Positions 30,843 through 33,897 of a stretch of 33,897 nucleotides of DNA are shown here, one piece after another. The stretch's first letter is position 1. Each line of letters opens with the position of its first letter. Source of the DNA: UBA5018 sp044375975 (GTDB lineage: Bacteria > Cyanobacteriota > Cyanobacteriia > PCC-6307 > Cyanobiaceae); contig JBILLQ010000035.1 in the NCBI GenBank assembly GCA_044375975.1, positions 1 to 33,897 of the forward strand. Direction: 5' to 3'. The notes beneath the pieces were generated by a model that had not been told where the DNA came from, made no database searches, and saw only the letters and a program-made list of their open reading frames with translations. Both the position numbers and the translations under genes were made by a program.

Positions 30843-32509
30843 ACTAGAACCCCGAGTTTGACCAGGGCGGCCAATACATACATCGCCTGATCTGGCGAGA
30901 GGTCCAGGGCCAGCAGGTCGAGCTGGGAGAGACAACCCTGGCGCTGCAGCTGCTCCAATACCGCCTTCAGCCGCCCCTGCAGCAGCAGTTCCAATTGCTC
31001 ACCGCTGGTGGTCCCCCGGGCCAGGTCAGCGGGTATGCCATCTGCTGGCTGGCTAGCGGCCTTGGCCTGAAATGGTTGGCTGGCGTAGCCGGCGAAGATG
31101 CGACCAGTGGCCGGGGCCAAGGCTGGCAAAGACGCCATGGCCGGTGAGCGGCGGGCCTGTTCCCGCCGTTGGGCCAATTCTCCCCAGAGTTGGCGATATT
31201 TATTACTGACCACTGGTGCGGCGAAGTGGCTGCGGAGCCGCTTCAAGCCAGCTGTGGCCATGGTCTCTCGCAGTTGGCGGGAATCGAGCAGTTGTTGAAA
31301 TGCCCCCACCATGGCTTGGTGGTCCACCACCACCCCGAGGCTGCGCAGGCCGATCATCCAGTCGTAGTTGATTGCCTGGTCTTGATAGGCCATATCAATG
31401 GGATCTATTGGTGAAAGGCTCGTCAACACATCCTGGGTTGGCACCAGAAAGCCGGTCACGCCGTGCTCCACCAGATCGCGATAGCCGTCCCAATCACTAA
31501 CCACCAGCGGTAATTCAGCCGCCATTGCCTCCAGTAGGGAGATGCCAAAGGTCTCCTGGAGGTTGTCGGCAGGGGAGCTAAATACATCGGCAGCCGCTAG
31601 CACTTGCCACTTCTGGGCTTCGGAGGCAGGCTCCAGGCCGCCCACCAGGTGAAAATCCAGGCCGGGGAATAATTGGCGTAGATCCTCGTAGGCCTTGGCG
31701 ATACTTTCATTGAATAAATGACCGCATTCGATCAGGGTGATCGGCCCATGCTCCGAGGCCAGGGCGGCCAGGGCCCGGTAAAGGGCCAGGGGATGGGCCT
31801 TGCTGTGAAAACTCAGGCGGCCCACGAAAGCCACCGCAAAAGCATTCTCGCCGATGCCTAACTCCCGCCTGGCCAGGCGGCGGCGCTCGACCCGCGACAG
31901 GGCCGGGTGGTAGGGCTGGCCCGCCGCCACTACTAGCGGAATCACCGGCAGCTGCGGTAGCTCAACACTGCAGCGGGGCGCCACCCCAAGCCTGGCGGCC
32001 ATCGCTTCCAGTCGCAATTCCAGGGCGGCCTGAACTGCGGATTTACCCGCCGTGGAGGTGCAGACCAGGGCATCCCAGGGATATATAGGGGCAATGGCTA
32101 TGTCTTGGAGGCCCCGTAGCGCCCCGTCCGAGCAGAGGGTGTGGATGATGCCGCAGAGTGAAAATACATGGGGTGCCAAACCAGATCGCAGTCGCGTTAG
32201 TCGGGAGATCTGCGGATCGAAACTTTGCAAGGTACCAACGCTGGCGATGGCCTGAGGATTCAGGCCATTCATCACCTGGATTCGACCGTGGATTGGGTTA
32301 ACTTCGCCAAACAGCTTGCGCAGGGCAGGCATTGCATCTGGATTTGGTACCGCCACCTGCAATGTTTCCGCGGGCTTCAATGCGGCTGCAAATGTTTTTG
32401 CCAGTTGCCTGCCGGCGACGCGCCGTCCCATTACCTGGTGGCTGGACAGATCAAAGCTGTCGGGAGGCAGGAAAAGAACAGCTGGAAAAGAGGGCTGGGA
32501 AGTTTTCAA
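30833..32509 (-). CDS. GT4-family glycosyltransferase with C-terminal extension
   Basis: A 558-residue glycosyltransferase with two Rossmann-like domains (GT-B fold). The N-terminal part has AVLFLPPDSFDLSSHQVMGR (10-29) and FSLCGIIHTLCSD. The C-terminal donor-binding part starts near FAVAFVGRLSFHSKAHPLAL (about 225-245). It continues with LAAADVFSSPADNLQETFGI and SLLEAMAAELPLVVSDWDGY, the E-x7-E-type signature of GT4 enzymes, then VEHGVTGFLVPT. After the catalytic fold, about 100 residues form an extra helical domain ending QLDLLALDLSPDQAMYVLAA. The start is TTG 32507-32509, since coding similarity begins before the first internal ATG. Sugar and acceptor are unknown; envelope or exopolysaccharide assembly is likely. 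No partner genes are adjacent. Confidence 0.85.
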   Translation of the reverse strand: MKTSQPSFPAVLFLPPDSFDLSSHQVMGRRVAGRQLAKTFAAALKPAETLQVAVPNPDAMPALRKLFGEVNPIHGRIQVMNGLNPQAIASVGTLQSFDPQISRLTRLRSGLAPHVFSLCGIIHTLCSDGALRGLQDIAIAPIYPWDALVCTSTAGKSAVQAALELRLEAMAARLGVAPRCSVELPQLPVIPLVVAAGQPYHPALSRVERRRLARRELGIGENAFAVAFVGRLSFHSKAHPLALYRALAALASEHGPITLIECGHLFNESIAKAYEDLRQLFPGLDFHLVGGLEPASEAQKWQVLAAADVFSSPADNLQETFGISLLEAMAAELPLVVSDWDGYRDLVEHGVTGFLVPTQDVLTSLSPIDPIDMAYQDQAINYDWMIGLRSLGVVVDHQAMVGAFQQLLDSRQLRETMATAGLKRLRSHFAAPVVSNKYRQLWGELAQRREQARRSPAMASLPALAPATGRIFAGYASQPFQAKAASQPADGIPADLARGTTSGEQLELLLQGRLKAVLEQLQRQGCLSQLDLLALDLSPDQAMYVLAALVKLGVLVAT

Positions 32510-33160
32510 TTTCTGGCTGTTAAATGTTCACGAGCCCGGTAGCCAGCCTCGCCGCCAGCGATTGCTGATGGCTCACTCCACCTGCAGTCAGGGCTCGCCG
32601 GCACACTCTGCCACCCTGGCCTGCATCGCGTCGAGGCGAACTGGCTGAGGAACCAGATGCTTGGCACTGGCAGCAGCGCCGGGATCCGATCCCCTCAGCG
32701 GACTGGCCTGGACCCCCTTGAGCAATTAAGCGGGGCATGGCATGAGTGGCTATCGGGGATTTCAACGACAGAAGTATTTGCCTGGCAATGCCGAGGCCAT
32801 TGTGGCAATCAATACCATCACTGCCTGGGCAGAGGTGCGTAGTGCAATTGTGTGAGCATGCGAACAGGTGGTTAACGGATCCATGAACCACTGCTACGTG
32901 TTACTTGCTTTCGAAGGACCAGCCTGGTCTCTATACCTGGGTTACTCTGCAACCTCGCTCACAGGAGGGGCAGCTGGAATCGGAGCCCGCTTCTGTGTCG
33001 TCATCATCATTTAATTTCGGGACCAGCGAAACAGTGCTATCATAATAATTTCATTTAATCATTTTTAAATTATGCATTGCGTTTGAGTGATTTTCTCGGC
33101 CATCTCCACTGTTGCCTTTCTCCGAATTTAAACCTCCCACATACTCCATAGGCAGGACCA
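32510..33160. other. Gap before the small membrane protein; composition shifts to AT-rich
   Basis: No established gene lies here. The right part (about 33000-33160) is strongly AT-rich, unlike the rest of the window. Two very short plus-strand frames, 32742-32855 and 32883-33014, have clean starts and stops but no recognised family. It probably holds the promoters of the glycosyltransferase gene and of the membrane protein at 33161. Confidence 0.5.
32742..32855 (+). CDS. Possible 37-residue peptide, unrecognised
   Basis: The frame reads MSGYRGFQRQKYLPGNAEAI followed by VAINTITAWAEVRSAIV and a TGA. The composition looks more protein-like than most short frames here: balanced residues, a basic aromatic start and an amphipathic helix. 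There is no clear ribosome binding site and no family that I recognise. It could be a real small protein, the relic of a longer gene, or chance. Confidence 0.2.
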   Translation: MSGYRGFQRQKYLPGNAEAIVAINTITAWAEVRSAIV

Positions 33161-33430
33161 ATGATCGAAGCTATCGAAAAGCTGATGAACTCGCTTCCGC
33201 CGATTCATTCCCGAAAGAATCCATCCCTCGCTCTTATCATTGGGTTTGCGGCCGGAGGTGTTGGTCTTGGGATTTACTTCAGGTCAGTTGTCGATTTTAT
33301 GCTACCCGTAGGAATTGCTTTTGCAACCGTCCATATCTTTGGAGACTATGGCTGGCTAGGGGGAGCAATCCTGGCCAGTCTCTACGGCTTCTTTAGGGCT
33401 TTGAGCTCCAACAAGCAATTAGACTCATAG
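33161..33430 (+). CDS. Small membrane protein, conserved hypothetical
   Basis: The 89-residue protein has a soluble N-terminus (MIEAIEKLMNSLPPIHSRKN) and then two to three membrane segments: ALIIGFAAGGVGLGIYF (24-40), VVDFMLPVGIAFATVHIFG (43-61) and WLGGAILASLYGFFRAL (64-80), rich in small-residue GxxxG-type packing motifs. AGGA stands at 33154-33157, 3 bases before the ATG. I recall similar short proteins with SRKNP...GFxxGGxGLGIYF in other picocyanobacteria, so it seems to be a conserved family of unknown function. It lies in the AT-rich right end, between the glycosyltransferase gene and an IS630 element. Confidence 0.7.
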   Translation: MIEAIEKLMNSLPPIHSRKNPSLALIIGFAAGGVGLGIYFRSVVDFMLPVGIAFATVHIFGDYGWLGGAILASLYGFFRALSSNKQLDS

Positions 33431-33857
33431 AAACACTATGACATCTATATTATAGTCAAGATCACCTCCTTCGCCCCAAGCGAATGAGACATCAGCTAGC
33501 CATCGGAAAATCAAAAAATGGCACTAGCAAATTCTATTGCGCCAGCATGAGGATAGTTAACTCCGGAAAATTTACTTGTTACGGGCACTTCGAAATTGTC
33601 CTTTCCGCTCGCCAGAGCGAGTAGCAGGCAACGGCAGTCCATTCTGAGGCTGGGATAGCGTAGTCCGAGGAATATATTGATTTCATCACAAAGTCGCCGG
33701 GAAACATTGGCGCTCCAAAGGAGAAATAACTGATCGGACGGAAGGTCGATCTGTTACTCAAATGGCTGTGTTAAGTAGGTTGGCAAAAATTTTTCGAGGT
33801 TGGGCCGTCGACAATTTTGATGTATCATAGGATTTATTTCCGTATTGAGAGGTCCTT
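33431..33857. other. AT-rich gap leading into the IS630-family element
   Basis: No convincing gene is present; a 60-codon minus-strand frame (33579-33761) lacks any recognisable feature. GGGCACTTCGAAA at 33583-33595 is shared with 22320-22332. From about 33774 the sequence likely belongs to the insertion element. Confidence 0.45.
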
Positions 33858-33897
33858 ATGAGCGCGAGGCTTCGAGTTTTTCTGACTCCCGAGGAAG
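33774..33897 (+). mobile_element. Left end of an IS630-family element (cut by the window edge)
   Basis: A transposase start at 33858 is preceded by about 84 bases that would form the left end. The sequence AGTAGGTTGGCAAAAATTTT (from about 33774) lies next to TA dinucleotides, the IS630 target. TATCAT near 33823 could be the transposase -10 box. The exact end and the partner repeat cannot be set because the element continues beyond the window. Confidence 0.5.
33858..33897 (+). CDS. IS630-family transposase, N-terminal fragment (window edge)
   Basis: Only 13 codons are visible: MSARLRVFLTPEE. This matches the N-terminus of IS630-family transposases common in cyanobacteria, which continue with a helix-turn-helix domain before the DDE catalytic part. 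The GGTCCT just before the ATG is a weak ribosome binding site. The rest is outside the window, so intactness is unknown. Confidence 0.65.
   Translation, partial: MSARLRVFLTPEE

Noticed and set aside
32520..32891. 123-codon minus-strand frame
   Set aside because: Composition rich in Cys, His and Ser and unlike its neighbours; no domain; probably chance.
33579..33761. 60-codon minus-strand frame
   Set aside because: No recognisable motif, no start signal, and it lies in probable mobile-element debris.

Overview
The window reads as a GC-rich chromosomal segment of a picocyanobacterium of the Synechococcus/Cyanobium group. The main grounds are an RpaB-type response regulator beside lysS, a RuvB starting MAIVSS, AhcY and MreB sequences of picocyanobacterial type, an SigA-like group 2 sigma factor, and tightly overlapping genes. 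These are judgements from remembered family sequences; no search was run. Core genes occupy most of the window. An IS3-family remnant (1-268) lies at the left edge and the start of an IS630-family transposase at the right edge (33858 onward). The last ~1.4 kb is visibly richer in A+T than the rest.

Layout. 1-1659: IS3 remnant, a Uma2-family nuclease-like gene and a decayed DUF2442-like fragment. 1660-6160 (minus): a HEAT-repeat protein, then ruvB > TPR lipoprotein-like/secreted protein > M20 amidohydrolase > small membrane protein, all overlapping or nearly so. smpB (plus) diverges from ruvB. 6760-9932 (minus): a cysteine-synthase-like PLP enzyme translationally coupled to a large membrane-anchored kinase-like protein with degenerate N-lobe residues. 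10022-13204 (plus): a four-gene ergothioneine-type operon, egtB-egtD plus two small uncharacterised genes, every junction being an ATGA overlap. 13479-14170: a VapBC-type pair. 14266-17091 (minus): rpaB, lysS and a small conserved protein. 17464-21127 (minus): mreB-mreC-mreD followed 3 bases later by a sugar-type ABC solute-binding lipoprotein. Then ssb (plus), a 790-base gene-free stretch with a strong terminator hairpin and a possible small RNA, ahcY (minus), tsaE (plus), 2OG-Fe oxygenase > mutT > pfkB-type sugar kinase (minus), a group 2 sigma factor, mgtE, gpx (plus) and a glycosyltransferase (minus). The right end holds a small two-helix membrane protein and IS630.

The most unusual property is a set of short tandem-repeat arrays scattered through the window. 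Units are 15, 18 or 24 bases long, with unrelated consensus sequences. Inside genes they are always multiples of three and in frame: RuvB N-terminus 24x4 (perfect), TPR protein 18x3, EgtB 24x4 and 15x5, LysS C-terminus 24x2. Between genes they lie in the rpaB upstream region (15x8), between mreB and ssb (15x6), and between mutT and pfkB (15x5). Three of the 15-base arrays translate as pentapeptide-repeat-like sequence (for example GALCQ, GELAC, SFAPG). This looks like ongoing local repeat expansion and is the main candidate for something undescribed.

Together the genes cover translation quality control and tRNA modification (smpB, tsaE, lysS), DNA maintenance (ruvB, ssb, mutT), cell shape (mreBCD), light/stress regulation (rpaB, sigma factor), methyl-cycle recycling (ahcY, which would remove the S-adenosylhomocysteine produced by EgtD), and thiol/peroxide defence (egtBD, gpx). 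No tRNA, rRNA or CRISPR array was seen.
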